Below, in pieces: positions 1 through 7,835 of a stretch of DNA of 64,000 bases. The notes beneath the pieces were generated by a model that made no database searches, was not told the DNA's origin, and saw nothing but the letters and a program-made list of their open reading frames with translations. Location of the stretch: the NCBI RefSeq assembly GCF_030817475.1, contig NZ_JAUSZJ010000002.1, positions 3,610,626 through 3,674,625 of the forward strand. Direction: 5' to 3'. Source of the stretch: Streptomyces sp. V2I9 (lineage in GTDB: Bacteria; Actinomycetota; Actinomycetes; Streptomycetales; Streptomycetaceae). Position numbers and translations under genes: made by a program. Within the stretch, counting starts at the first letter, position 1. Each line of letters starts with the position of its first letter.

Positions 1-153
1 CCGCTCGGCGTACACCGCCGGGGACTGCTCCTTGACGCCGGTGGTCTGGTGGCCGACGACGATCGCGGCGAGCGGGCCGTCGACGCCCTCGGGGAGGTAG
101 AGGTGGCCTGCGAGCTGGAGGCCGTTGGTCGGGAAGCGGACGTCGGTCCTCAT
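1..153 (-). CDS. Alpha/beta hydrolase, N-terminal fragment cut by the window edge
   Basis: Only the first 51 codons are inside the window. They read MRTDVRFPTNGLQLAGHLYL and continue with a strand and an AIVVGHQTTGVKEQS segment, which resembles the oxyanion-hole region of dienelactone-hydrolase/YcjY-type alpha/beta hydrolases. The ATG (complement of 151-153) has AGGAG six bases upstream. The nucleophile and acid/histidine residues lie outside the window. The gene is divergent from an XRE regulator, an arrangement common for small hydrolases with a dedicated regulator. Substrate unknown. Confidence 0.75.
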   Translation of the reverse strand, partial: MRTDVRFPTNGLQLAGHLYLPEGVDGPLAAIVVGHQTTGVKEQSPAVYAER

Positions 154-304
154 GGCGTTCTCCTGACGGGATCGTGGGGGTGGCCGGGTGATTCCGCGGC
201 CTGTCTCCACTCTCCGGCCGGGCGGGGTCCGGAAGAAGGTCGGGCGGCTTCCCGGGAAGGATCTCTCCCGGGCGGAACGCGTACCCCACTGCCATGCTGG
301 GCTC
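154..304. promoter_or_regulatory. Divergent intergenic region between hydrolase and XRE regulator
   Basis: These 151 bp must hold the promoters of both divergent genes. A CATGCT hexamer lies six bases before the regulator ATG, compatible with a leaderless -10. An imperfect dyad with CCCGGGAAGG and CTCCCGGG arms around 260-280 could be an operator. Nothing else is supported. Confidence 0.35.
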
Positions 305-1210
305 ATGACCGGTTCCGCACACCTTCGTGAGCTGGGCGAGCTCCTCAAGCACCGCCGCGGGGAGCTCACCCCGGCGCAGGTGGGGCTGCCCGAGCGCGGC
401 CACACCCAGCGCCGCGTCCGGGGGCTGCGCCGCGAGGAGGTGGCCGAGCTGACCGCGATCAGCACCGACTACTACGTGCGCATCGAACAGGGCCGTCTCG
501 CGCCCTCGCAGCCGGTGCTCGACGCGCTGGTGCGGGCCCTGCGGCTCGACGGCGACCAGCGGGCGTACGCGGAGGGGCTGATCGACCAGGCCGCCCGCGC
601 GGGGAGCCGCCGTACCGCGCCGCGGCGACGGGCCCGGCCCACGGTCCACCCGCACCTGGCGCGGCTCCTGGGCCAGCTCGGCGGGACGCCCGCCCTCGTC
701 TTCGGGCCACGCCTCGACATCCTCGCGTGGAACCCGCCGGCGGCGGCGCTGCTGTGCGACTTCGGGGCCGTGCCCGAGGCCGAGCGCAACTACGTCCGCA
801 TGGTCTTCCTCGCCCCGGTGATGCGCGAGATCTACCCCGAGTGGGAGGACGTCGCCCGCACCTGCGTGGAAGTGCTGCGGATGGAGGCCGGCACCAACCC
901 GGCCGATCCGGCCCTGACCGCCCTGGTGGGCGAACTGTCCGTGGCCGACCGGAACTTCCGGGTCTGGTGGGCCGAACACCGGGTCGCCCACCAGGACTTC
1001 GGCAGCAAGCGCATCGCCCACCCGGATGTCGGCGACCTCACCCTCGACTGGGACGCCTTCCGTTACGCCGGAGCGCCGGAACAGCAACTCGTGCTCTGGT
1101 CCGCCGAACCGGGCACCGTGGACGCGGAACGGCTGGCGGAACTGGCCCGCGGGTGCGACGAGGGGCCGGTGACCGCGGTGTCGACGGGTGATCGCGGCGC
1201 CGACGGCTGA
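305..1210 (+). CDS. XRE-family regulator with MmyB-like ligand-binding domain
   Basis: This is a 301-residue protein. An N-terminal helix-turn-helix of the Xre type runs over residues 5-75 (RRVRGLRREEVAELTAIS, then YYVRIEQGR). The C-terminal part, from about residue 105, looks like the MmyB-like domain common in Streptomyces (WNPPAAALL, then RNYVRMVFL, and a terminal LVLWSAEPGT segment). Members usually control an adjacent divergent gene, here the hydrolase ending at base 1. The ATG at 305 was chosen over an upstream in-frame start at 188 because homology to the family begins at MTGSAHLRELG. The function of the ligand domain is inferred from the family only. Confidence 0.85.
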   Translation: MTGSAHLRELGELLKHRRGELTPAQVGLPERGHTQRRVRGLRREEVAELTAISTDYYVRIEQGRLAPSQPVLDALVRALRLDGDQRAYAEGLIDQAARAGSRRTAPRRRARPTVHPHLARLLGQLGGTPALVFGPRLDILAWNPPAAALLCDFGAVPEAERNYVRMVFLAPVMREIYPEWEDVARTCVEVLRMEAGTNPADPALTALVGELSVADRNFRVWWAEHRVAHQDFGSKRIAHPDVGDLTLDWDAFRYAGAPEQQLVLWSAEPGTVDAERLAELARGCDEGPVTAVSTGDRGADG

Positions 1211-1305
1211 TCCTGGCGCGCGGCGGGGTGATCACGGCGGGGTGATCACGGCGCCTGGGGGCGGCCGTGCTGCGCCGCCGGAGAGGCACGGCGTCGGCGG
1301 TGGCG

Positions 1306-3108
1306 TCAGTCCGCCCTGGTGTAGATCAGACTCTCGCCGGTCCCGGCCGTGGACCGGCGCAGGGTCCCGTCCGGGAGCAGGGTCAGCTCGGTGGGCTTCC
1401 CCGGCGTGCAGGAGGTGGCCGGGGAGCCGGAGGACACCGTGGAGGGCCCGATGCGGACCGGGCCGTCCGCCGGCGGGCGCCCGGCGAGCGGGGCGCCGAA
1501 CTCGCAGTGGTACGTGCCCCCGGAGTCGAGGGTCCCCTCGGCGGTGAGGGCGAGGACCTGGTCGCCGACCTCGCCCTGACGGATGGTCAGTGTCCGTGTG
1601 GCCGAACCCTGTTCGCCGGGTATGGAGCCGGACCAGGTCCCGAGGAAGTTCTCCGGGACGGTTCCCCCGTCGCCCTGCTGCCCGCCCCTTTCCGTGGCGG
1701 ACCCGGACGGTCCGGGGGAGACGGTCCTCCCCGGCGTGCCGCCCTTCATGAACGCGTACACCGATCCGCCCGCTCCCAGCGCCACGACCACGGCCACGGC
1801 GATGAGCGCGACGGTGGCCCCGAGGGGGCGGCCCTCCCGGCCGGACGGGGCAGGCGTGGGGGCGAAGCAGGCCGGGGCGAGGGCCTGTTCGGCGGTGCCG
1901 CCGTGGGCGGGAGCGCCGCTGTACGGCTGGGGGGCCCGGGCGTACGGGGCGGGATGGGGCCGGGGCGACGCGGACGCCGGGGGTGCGGCGTACGGGCCGG
2001 ACTCCGGCGGCGCCGGGGCGGCGGGATCTCCGGCCGCCCGCGCCCGGTCCGGGGCCTCCGGGACCACCGGAGTCCCCGGCGTGTCCAGGGCCTTCGGGAC
2101 CCCCGAAGCTCCCGGCGTGTCCAGGGCCTCCGGGACCCCCGAAGCCTTCGGAGTGTCCAGCCCCTCCGGGAGCTCCGGATCCTCCGCGTCGAGCAAGCTC
2201 ACCGCGTGGCGGCCGAGTTGGGCGATGAGCTGGGCGGGGAGCCAGGGCTCGTCCGCCTCCGTCCCGCCCAGGCGGGCCAGGATGTCGTCCGTACCGGGCC
2301 GGGCCGCCGGGTCCTTCGCCAGGCAGTCCCGTACGACGCCGGCCAGTTCCTCCGGTACGCCGGTCAGGTCCGGGTCCTCCCGCGCTGTCCGGAACATCAG
2401 GGCATGGACCCCGCCGCTCTCGGCCGTACCGAACGGCAGCCGCCCCGACGCGGCGTACGCGAGGACGGCCCCGAGGCAGAACACGTCGCAGGCGGTGGTC
2501 ACCCGCTCGCCGCGCACCTGCTCGGGGGCCATGAAGCCGGGTGAGCCGACGAGGATGCCGGTGCGGGTCAGCTCGCCGTCGGGCACGGACTCCAGGGCGC
2601 GGGCGATGCCGAAGTCGATGACCCGCGGGCCGTCGATGGTCATGAGGACGTTCGAGGGCTTCAGGTCCCGGTGGATGAGCCCGGCGCCGTGGATGTGCTG
2701 GAGGGCGTGGGCGAGCCCGGCCCCCAGGAACCGTACGGAACGCGACGGCAGCGGCCCGTACGCCCCCGAGACCGTGACCGGGGCACCGGGGCGGCCCGAG
2801 ACGACGCGCTGGAGGGAGGGCCCGGCGACGTACCCCGTGGCGACCCAGGGGACGGGGGCCTCGGTGTCGGAGTCCAGGACGGGCGCGGTCCACGCGCCAC
2901 CGACGTGGTGCGCGGCGCGGACCTCCTGGCGGAAGCGGGCGCGGAACTCGGGGCGCTCGGCGAGTTCGCGGCGGACCAGCTTGAGGGCGACGGTGCGGCC
3001 GCGGTCGGAGCGGGCGAGGAAGACCTGGCTCATGCCGCCCTCGCCGAGACGGCCGAGGAGCCGGTACGCGCCGACGCGGTGCGGGTCGTCGGAGCCGAGC
3101 TTGTCCAT
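1306..3108 (-). CDS. Transmembrane Ser/Thr protein kinase (PknB-like catalytic domain)
   Basis: This is a 600-residue Hanks-type kinase. The glycine loop GEGGMSQVF lies at residues 22-30, the ATP-binding lysine is K43 (ALKLVRR), the catalytic loop reads HRDLKPSNV near residue 145, the magnesium motif is DFG (VIDFGIA), and the SPGFMAPEQ activation segment and APE follow. After the kinase domain comes a Pro/Ala-rich cytoplasmic linker with a 12-residue repeat, one membrane span (ATVALIAVAVVVALGAGG) and an extracellular domain of about 130 residues with two cysteines, which I do not recognise. It has no PASTA repeats. S. coelicolor has, from memory, a kinase in the equivalent position. Substrates and ligand are unknown. 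Confidence 0.93.
   Translation of the reverse strand: MDKLGSDDPHRVGAYRLLGRLGEGGMSQVFLARSDRGRTVALKLVRRELAERPEFRARFRQEVRAAHHVGGAWTAPVLDSDTEAPVPWVATGYVAGPSLQRVVSGRPGAPVTVSGAYGPLPSRSVRFLGAGLAHALQHIHGAGLIHRDLKPSNVLMTIDGPRVIDFGIARALESVPDGELTRTGILVGSPGFMAPEQVRGERVTTACDVFCLGAVLAYAASGRLPFGTAESGGVHALMFRTAREDPDLTGVPEELAGVVRDCLAKDPAARPGTDDILARLGGTEADEPWLPAQLIAQLGRHAVSLLDAEDPELPEGLDTPKASGVPEALDTPGASGVPKALDTPGTPVVPEAPDRARAAGDPAAPAPPESGPYAAPPASASPRPHPAPYARAPQPYSGAPAHGGTAEQALAPACFAPTPAPSGREGRPLGATVALIAVAVVVALGAGGSVYAFMKGGTPGRTVSPGPSGSATERGGQQGDGGTVPENFLGTWSGSIPGEQGSATRTLTIRQGEVGDQVLALTAEGTLDSGGTYHCEFGAPLAGRPPADGPVRIGPSTVSSGSPATSCTPGKPTELTLLPDGTLRRSTAGTGESLIYTRAD
2075..2182 (-). repeat. 36-bp tandem repeat encoding the kinase linker
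   Basis: Copies of a 36-bp unit start at about 2075, 2111 and 2147 (core cccggcgtgtccagggcc). They encode a 12-residue unit of the form LDTPxASGVPxA in the cytoplasmic linker of the kinase. The unit is a multiple of three, so copy-number change would only alter linker length. Confidence 0.75.
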
Positions 3109-3143
3109 GGTGCGCGTCCTCCCCTGCGGCCCGCACGAGGACA

Positions 3144-3169
3144 GCCCCGCCGGGCAGGGGCGGCGGGGC
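3144..3169 (-). terminator. Hairpin downstream of the MarR gene
   Basis: Perfect 8-bp arms GCCCCGCC (3144-3151) and GGCGGGGC (3162-3169) enclose a 10-nt loop, 13 bp past the MarR stop codon. There is no T-run, which is usual for Streptomyces terminators. Confidence 0.5.
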
Positions 3170-3181
3170 CACGGTCCTTCT

Positions 3182-3703
3182 CTACGACACGCCTTCCCGC
3201 GCTCCGGTTCCGCCGCTCGCGTTCGGGCCCTCCGGAGCGGTGAGGTGGTCCACCGCCTCCGACAGCCGCTCCAGCACCCGCACCGTGTCCGCCGCCTCCT
3301 CCGCCCCCAGTTCCGCCACCAGCCGCGCCGCGAACGCCGTGTGGGACGGTTCGATCAGGGCCACCGCCTCGTGTCCCGCCGCCGTCGGCCGGAGCAGCTT
3401 CGCCCGGCGGTGGGCCGGGTTCGGGACGTACTCCGCGAGCCCCCGCTCGACGAGCAGGTCCGCTATCCGCTGCACGCTCTGCCGGGTGATCCCCATCGTG
3501 CGGGCGATCCCCGCCACCGGCAACGGCTCCGGCAGCACCGCCCCCAGCACTTGCCACCACGCCGCGGTGAGGCCGCCCGGCCGCGCCAGTTCGTCGGCCA
3601 CCGAGAGGAACTGGCCGTTCAGCCGGAACACCGTGAGCGCCGTCCGGCTCAACAGGTCCTGCTGGAGCCGGACGTCCTGCGCGCCCGCGCCGCCCTCACG
3701 CAC
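3182..3703 (-). CDS. MarR-family transcriptional regulator
   Basis: This is a 173-residue protein with a winged helix. GLTAAWWQVLGAVL leads into the recognition region IARTMGITRQSVQRIADLLVERGLAEY, and the wing PNPAHRRAKLLRPTAAG is followed by a C-terminal dimerisation helix. This is the usual MarR architecture and length. Its ATG (complement of 3701-3703) overlaps the 3' end of the upstream DJ-1/PfpI gene by 8 bp, so the two are translationally coupled. The pair probably forms an autoregulated operon controlled from the palindromes at 4350-4393. The ligand is not predictable. Confidence 0.9.
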   Translation of the reverse strand: MREGGAGAQDVRLQQDLLSRTALTVFRLNGQFLSVADELARPGGLTAAWWQVLGAVLPEPLPVAGIARTMGITRQSVQRIADLLVERGLAEYVPNPAHRRAKLLRPTAAGHEAVALIEPSHTAFAARLVAELGAEEAADTVRVLERLSEAVDHLTAPEGPNASGGTGAREGVS

Positions 3704-4331
3704 TCTCCAGCACCTCGTACGCGCTCGCGTCCGAGTCGTGGAACAGCCGGTACCACGCGTCCAGCTTCTCCGGGCCGTACACCCCGAGCAGCGCGAAGAC
3801 CTCCCGCGCGAGCGCCACCGGTTCCGTCGGCCCGGCCGTGACCAGCCGGCCGCCCGTGTCCGCCCCCTCGTCCGTGACGGCGTCCACGTCCACGTACCGC
3901 TCGCCGCCCGCGTACCCCGTCGCCGCGAGGTAGAACGAGACCGCGCTCGTGTGCGTGCGGTCGTCCAGCAGCCCTTCCCGCGCCAGCCCGGCCGTCGCCC
4001 CGCAGATCGCCGCGACCGGCGTCCCCGCGTCCAGGAAGGCGCGGGCCGTCCGCGCGAACGGCGCCAGCGTGTCGCCCGTGTCCCAGCCGGCCGCCCCGGT
4101 CAGGATCAGCAGCGCGCTGTCCTGCGGCCGGAGTTCGTCCAGCGCCAGGTCGGGCCGGACGCACAGGCCGCCCATGGTCGTCACGGGCTCCCGTGTGAGT
4201 CCCACGGTCCGCACGGTGTAGCCGTTCTGCGTGAGATGGGCGGTCGTGTACCCGGTCTCCCAGTCGGCGAAGGTGTCGTAGACGGCGAGGTGCACGGTCC
4301 TGTCGCCGGTGCTGCCGCTGCTGACGGTCAT
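3696..4331 (-). CDS. DJ-1/PfpI-family protein
   Basis: This 211-residue protein has the DJ-1/PfpI Rossmann-like fold. It starts VHLAVYDTFADWETGYTTA and contains LLILTGAAGWDTG and the nucleophile elbow VAAICGATAGLA, whose cysteine matches the conserved DJ-1 Cys. Members are glyoxalases, deglycases, proteases or chaperones, and this sequence does not decide which. The start at 4331 was chosen because GAGGGAG lies just upstream; the longer in-frame ATG at 4367 falls inside the candidate operator. It is cotranscribed with the downstream MarR gene. Confidence 0.85.
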   Translation of the reverse strand: MTVSSGSTGDRTVHLAVYDTFADWETGYTTAHLTQNGYTVRTVGLTREPVTTMGGLCVRPDLALDELRPQDSALLILTGAAGWDTGDTLAPFARTARAFLDAGTPVAAICGATAGLAREGLLDDRTHTSAVSFYLAATGYAGGERYVDVDAVTDEGADTGGRLVTAGPTEPVALAREVFALLGVYGPEKLDAWYRLFHDSDASAYEVLESA

Positions 4332-4349
4332 GATGACTCCCTCGGCTAG

Positions 4350-4393
4350 ATGACATAAGGCTGTCATGTTGCCAGCATGCTGTCAATTCGACA
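4350..4393 (-). promoter_or_regulatory. Promoter with two palindromes, probable MarR operators
   Basis: ATGACA-N6-TGTCAT (4350-4367) and TGTC-N5-GACA (4381-4393) lie just upstream of the DJ-1/MarR operon start. On the minus strand a consensus-like TTGACA (complement of 4381-4386) could be the -35. The shared TGACA/TGTCA half-sites suggest one regulator binding twice; the adjacent MarR protein is the obvious candidate. Confidence 0.5.
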
Positions 4394-4487
4394 TCCGGCC
4401 AGGACCCGACACCCTGCCGAACCATCCGCCCCGGGCCGTACAAGGTGGCCATGGAGGCCGGCCCCGGACCCCGCTTACGCTCGCCGC

Positions 4488-5879
4488 ATGACCCCTCATG
4501 CCCCTCATGCCCCGTACGCCGACCCCGCGGCCGGTGCGGCCGTGAAGGCCGCGGACCGCGCGCACGTGTTCCACTCCTGGTCCGCCCAGGGCCTCATCGA
4601 CCCGCTCGCCGTCGCCGGCGCCGAGGGGTCCTACTTCTGGGACTACGACGGCAACCGCTACCTGGACTTCACCAGCGGACTCGTCTACACCAACATCGGC
4701 TACCAGCACCCCACCGTGATCGCCGCGATCCAGGAGCAGGCGGGCAAGCTCGCCACCTTCGCGCCCGCGTTCGCGGTCGAGGCGCGCTCCGAGGCCGCGC
4801 GCCTCATCGCCGAGCGCACGCCGGGAGACCTGGACAAGATCTTCTTCACCAACGGCGGGGCCGAGGCCGTCGAGAACGCCGTCCGCATGGCCCGGCTGCA
4901 CACCGGGCGCACCAAGGTGCTCTCCGCCTACCGCTCGTACCACGGGGCCACCTCCACCGCGATCAACCTCACCGGCGACCCGCGCCGCTGGCCCTCCGAC
5001 AACGGCTCGGCCGGTGTCGTCCGCTTCTGGGCCCCGTTCCTCTACCGCTCCCCGTTCCACGCGCGGACCGAGGCCGAGGAGTGCGCCCGCGCGCTCCAGC
5101 ACCTGGAGGACACCCTCGCGTTCGAGGGTCCGTCCACCATCGCCGCGATCATCCTGGAGACCATTCCGGGCACCGCCGGCATCATGACCCCGCCGCCCGG
5201 CTACCTCGCGGGCGTCCGTGAGATCTGCGACCGGTACGGGATCGTCTTCGTGCTCGACGAGGTGATGGCCGGATTCGGCCGCACCGGCGCCTGGTTCGCC
5301 GCCGACCACTTCGACGTCGTGCCGGACCTGCTGACCTTCGCCAAGGGCGTCAACTCCGGTTACGTGCCGCTCGGCGGCGTCGCCATCAGCGCCGAGATCG
5401 CGGCGACCTTCGAGACCCGCCCCTACCCCGGCGGCCTCACCTACTCCGGCCACCCGCTGGCCTGCGCCGCCGCCGTCGCCACCATCGGCGTGATGGAGGA
5501 CGAGAAGGTCGTCGAGCACGCGGCCCGCATCGGCGAGACCGTCCTCGGCCCCGGCCTCCGCGAACTGGCCGAACGCCACCCCTCGGTGGGCGAGGTGCGC
5601 GGCCTCGGCGCTTTCTGGGCGCTGGACCTGGTCCGTGACCGGGAGACCCGCGAACCGCTCGTCCCGTACAACGCCGCGGGCGAGGCGAACGCCCCGATGG
5701 CGGCGTTCGGCGCGGCGGCGAAGAAGGAGGGGCTGTGGCCGTTCATCAACATGAACCGGACCCACGCCGTCCCCGCCTGCAACGTCTCCGAGGCCGAGGC
5801 CGAGGAAGGGCTCGCGGCCCTGGACGCCGCCCTCTCCGTCGCGGACACGTACACGGTGGAGGGCGGAAAGGGCGCGTAG
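4488..5879 (+). CDS. Class III PLP-dependent aminotransferase
   Basis: This 463-residue enzyme belongs to the taurine/beta-alanine/omega-aminotransferase group. Visible motifs are YFWDYDGNRYLDFTSG near the N terminus, FFTNGGAEAVENAVRMAR for cofactor phosphate binding, and YHGATS. FVLDEVMAGFGRTG carries the aspartate contacting the PLP ring nitrogen, and TFAKGVNSG carries the Schiff-base lysine (about K286). The C-terminal half is complete. The start at 4488 is supported by TACGCT six bases upstream (leaderless type); an in-frame ATG at 4377 would add 37 low-complexity residues and overlap the neighbouring promoter. The amino donor cannot be told from sequence. It is divergent from the DJ-1/MarR operon. 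Confidence 0.9.
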   Translation: MTPHAPHAPYADPAAGAAVKAADRAHVFHSWSAQGLIDPLAVAGAEGSYFWDYDGNRYLDFTSGLVYTNIGYQHPTVIAAIQEQAGKLATFAPAFAVEARSEAARLIAERTPGDLDKIFFTNGGAEAVENAVRMARLHTGRTKVLSAYRSYHGATSTAINLTGDPRRWPSDNGSAGVVRFWAPFLYRSPFHARTEAEECARALQHLEDTLAFEGPSTIAAIILETIPGTAGIMTPPPGYLAGVREICDRYGIVFVLDEVMAGFGRTGAWFAADHFDVVPDLLTFAKGVNSGYVPLGGVAISAEIAATFETRPYPGGLTYSGHPLACAAAVATIGVMEDEKVVEHAARIGETVLGPGLRELAERHPSVGEVRGLGAFWALDLVRDRETREPLVPYNAAGEANAPMAAFGAAAKKEGLWPFINMNRTHAVPACNVSEAEAEEGLAALDAALSVADTYTVEGGKGA

Positions 5880-6244
5880 GACGCGGGAGGGAGGCGCGCG
5901 GGCGCGGGGCGGGGTCCGGAACGGGCTGGAGGCCACCCCTCCGCCGGGAACGGCCCGCCCCGCTTCCCGGAGGCCCGCCCCGGCTGTCCGGCCCGCCGGT
6001 CCGTGCTGCCGCCGGGCCCCGGTCCGTACCGCCGCCAGGCCCTCCGGTCCGTACGGCCGACCGGCCCGCCGGGCGCGTTCCGGCCCGCACTCCGGGTAAC
6101 CGCCCCTGTACGCAGCCGCACAGCCCCCGCCCTGCCCGGAATCGGGCACGCCGGGGGTCTGGCTTAAGGTGACCCGAGCCGTAAGTGCCCCCCGCCGGAA
6201 ACGGCCGGTGAACGGGGCGGACAGGGGCGGACAGGGGCGTACGG
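5880..6244. other. Non-coding region with imperfect 23-25 bp repeats
   Basis: No convincing gene is present. Three imperfect copies of a unit beginning ccggtccgt start at 5996, 6019 and 6044. TAAGGT at 6165-6170 is a possible -10 for the GntR gene. Just before that gene a 10-bp unit, ggggcggaca, is repeated (about 6214-6240). The very GC-rich start may hold the aminotransferase terminator. Confidence 0.45.
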
Positions 6245-6976
6245 ATGGGGGCCGGAATGAGGCCGGGCGGAGGCGTGACGCGCAACACCCTGCGCCGGCA
6301 GATCGCCGACGCCCTGCGTGACGAAGTGGTCGCGGGGCGGCTTCCGCCGGGCCGCGAGTTCACCGTGAAGCAGATCGCCGAGCAGTACGGGGTCTCCGCG
6401 ACCCCCGTCCGTGAGGCCCTCTTCGACCTCTCCGCGCAGGGGCTCCTCGTCTCCGATCAGCACCGCGGCTTCCAGGTCCGCGAGTTCACCGTGGCCGACT
6501 ACCGCGCGATGGCCGAGGCCCGCGCCCTCGTCGTCGACGGCCTCTTCCGCGACCCCGCCGGGCAGGTGGCCATCCGGACCGAGGCGCTCGCCCCGATCCG
6601 TCGCCGGGCCGCGGAGGCGGTCCGCGCGGCGAAGGGGGGTGATCTCGACGTACTGATCGGGTACGACCTGAGGTTCTGGCGGGAGCTGGGACAGTTCGTC
6701 CGCAACCCGCACATCGCCGACTTCCTCACCCGACTCCGCGTTCAGGCATGGGTGTTCGCCGTACACCGGCTGCGCCGTGACGGCATGGACGAGGACGTGC
6801 TGTGGTTCGGCCACGAGGAACTGGTCGACGCCATCGGCCGGGGCGACCGCGACCAGGTCCGGGCCTCGATGCACGCGTATTACGGCCACGCGCTGGCCTG
6901 GGCGGAACGCCTGGAGGCACAGGAGGCCCGCGAAACCGGGCCGGAGCCGCCGGAACCGCCGGGGCGCGGTGCGTGA
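6245..6976 (+). CDS. GntR-family regulator (FadR/FCD type)
   Basis: This is a 243-residue protein. The N-terminal winged helix reads LRRQIADALRDEVVAGRLPPG, then FTVKQIAEQYGVSATPVREAL and LLVSDQHRGFQVREF. The all-helical C-terminal domain of about 150 residues (YRAMAEARALVVDGLF, then FVRNPHIADFLTRLR and HEELVDAIGRGD) fits the FCD effector domain of the FadR subfamily. The ligand is unknown. Start codons at 6245 and 6257 are both possible and neither has a strong ribosome site. Its stop lies inside a short tandem repeat shared with the downstream spacer. Confidence 0.88.
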   Translation: MGAGMRPGGGVTRNTLRRQIADALRDEVVAGRLPPGREFTVKQIAEQYGVSATPVREALFDLSAQGLLVSDQHRGFQVREFTVADYRAMAEARALVVDGLFRDPAGQVAIRTEALAPIRRRAAEAVRAAKGGDLDVLIGYDLRFWRELGQFVRNPHIADFLTRLRVQAWVFAVHRLRRDGMDEDVLWFGHEELVDAIGRGDRDQVRASMHAYYGHALAWAERLEAQEARETGPEPPEPPGRGA

Positions 6977-7037
6977 GGTCGCGGACGCCGGGGCACTGCG
7001 CGGGAGGTCGCGGACGCCGGGGCACTGTGCGTGAGGT
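6975..7037. repeat. 29-bp tandem repeat over the gntR stop
   Basis: A core of gaggtcgcggacgccggggc plus actg is present at 6975-6998 and 7004-7027, with a partial third copy beginning at 7033 (gaggt). The period is 29 bp. The first copy contains the stop codon of the GntR gene, so the array grew into the intergenic spacer. Confidence 0.8.
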
Positions 7038-7093
7038 TCGCCCCGCATTACGCTGTTCCGACGATCGCCGAACCCGTTGGAGAGCGAGACTTC

Positions 7094-7744
7094 GTGGCCT
7101 GTGACCTGTGGCTGGTCCCCCTCGTCGACGTGCTGTGCCACAGCGCCGACAATCCGTTCGCCGAAGAGATCGCCGTCTACGACAAGGCGTTGAACGACGC
7201 CGGGCTGCCGCCCGTCCCCGTCTACGCCTACATGCCGGGCCTGAACGGGGAGGTCGCCCCCGTGGCCGGCTTCGACTACGACGCCCTGCACTTCCTGCGC
7301 CGCGCCTACCTGCTCCAGCTGAGCGGCCTCGCGGTCACCCCCGCCGACGGCCTGGACGGGGAGTACGAGCGGCTGCTGGAGATGTTCGAGCAGGGCGCGC
7401 AGCAGTCGCACCTGGTCTGGCACTACGACCACGCCGGGGCGTACGTCCCGGTGGACTTCCCGGCCCCGCTCTCCGACGACGCGCTCCTGGCGGGAGGCGG
7501 ACCGCTGGGCTCCGCGCACGGGCTGCTGCGGGAGCTGGAGTTCGTCGCCCCGGCCATCGGCATCGACCCGGCGAACCCACCGGCCGCCCCGCAGCCCCCC
7601 GCCGGACCCACCTCCCTGGAGGAACCGGCGGCCCCGATCCCCTACGACGACAGCCCGTTCGCCCGCGAACGCCATGTCTGGCTCGGCCTCCACGCGGCGG
7701 CGACCCGCAGCCTGGCCCAGGGCTCGATGATCATCTTCAGCTAG
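7094..7744 (+). CDS. Conserved hypothetical acidic protein, family not recognised
   Basis: This is a 216-residue soluble protein without a signal peptide or membrane span. It begins VACDLWLVPLVDVLCHSADNPF and is rich in aromatic and acidic residues, with WHYDHAGAYVPVDFP in the middle and a Pro-rich linker before a C-terminal RHVWLGLHAAATRSL segment. GTG 7094 is preferred because GGAGAG precedes it and a TACGCT -10 (7049-7054) lies between it and the alternative GTG at 7031. I do not recognise a family and assign no function. It lies between the GntR gene and the SLATT gene. Confidence 0.7.
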   Translation: MACDLWLVPLVDVLCHSADNPFAEEIAVYDKALNDAGLPPVPVYAYMPGLNGEVAPVAGFDYDALHFLRRAYLLQLSGLAVTPADGLDGEYERLLEMFEQGAQQSHLVWHYDHAGAYVPVDFPAPLSDDALLAGGGPLGSAHGLLRELEFVAPAIGIDPANPPAAPQPPAGPTSLEEPAAPIPYDDSPFARERHVWLGLHAAATRSLAQGSMIIFS

Positions 7745-7787
7745 GCGGTGTCCGGCGGCGGTTCGGCGCGGAGGCGGGCAGGACCCG

Positions 7788-7821
7788 CCGGTCCGGCCGG
7801 GCCCGCCGGGAACCGGACCGG
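7788..7821. terminator. Bidirectional hairpin between convergent genes
   Basis: Perfect arms CCGGTCCGG (7788-7796) and CCGGACCGG (7813-7821) lie between the hypothetical gene ending at 7744 and the SLATT gene ending at 7836. Outer GCGGTG and CACCGC segments can extend the stem. Confidence 0.55.
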
Positions 7822-7835
7822 CTCCGGCACCGCCC

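Noticed and set aside
1227..1252. Tandem ggtgatcacggcg repeat as an operator
   Set aside because: Two TGATCA copies 14 bp apart lie between convergent genes, where an operator is unlikely; it is treated as simple sequence.
1232..3172. Long Arg/Pro-rich frame over the kinase gene
   Set aside because: It is the off-frame shadow of a clear kinase with all catalytic motifs; its composition is typical of GC-rich shadows.
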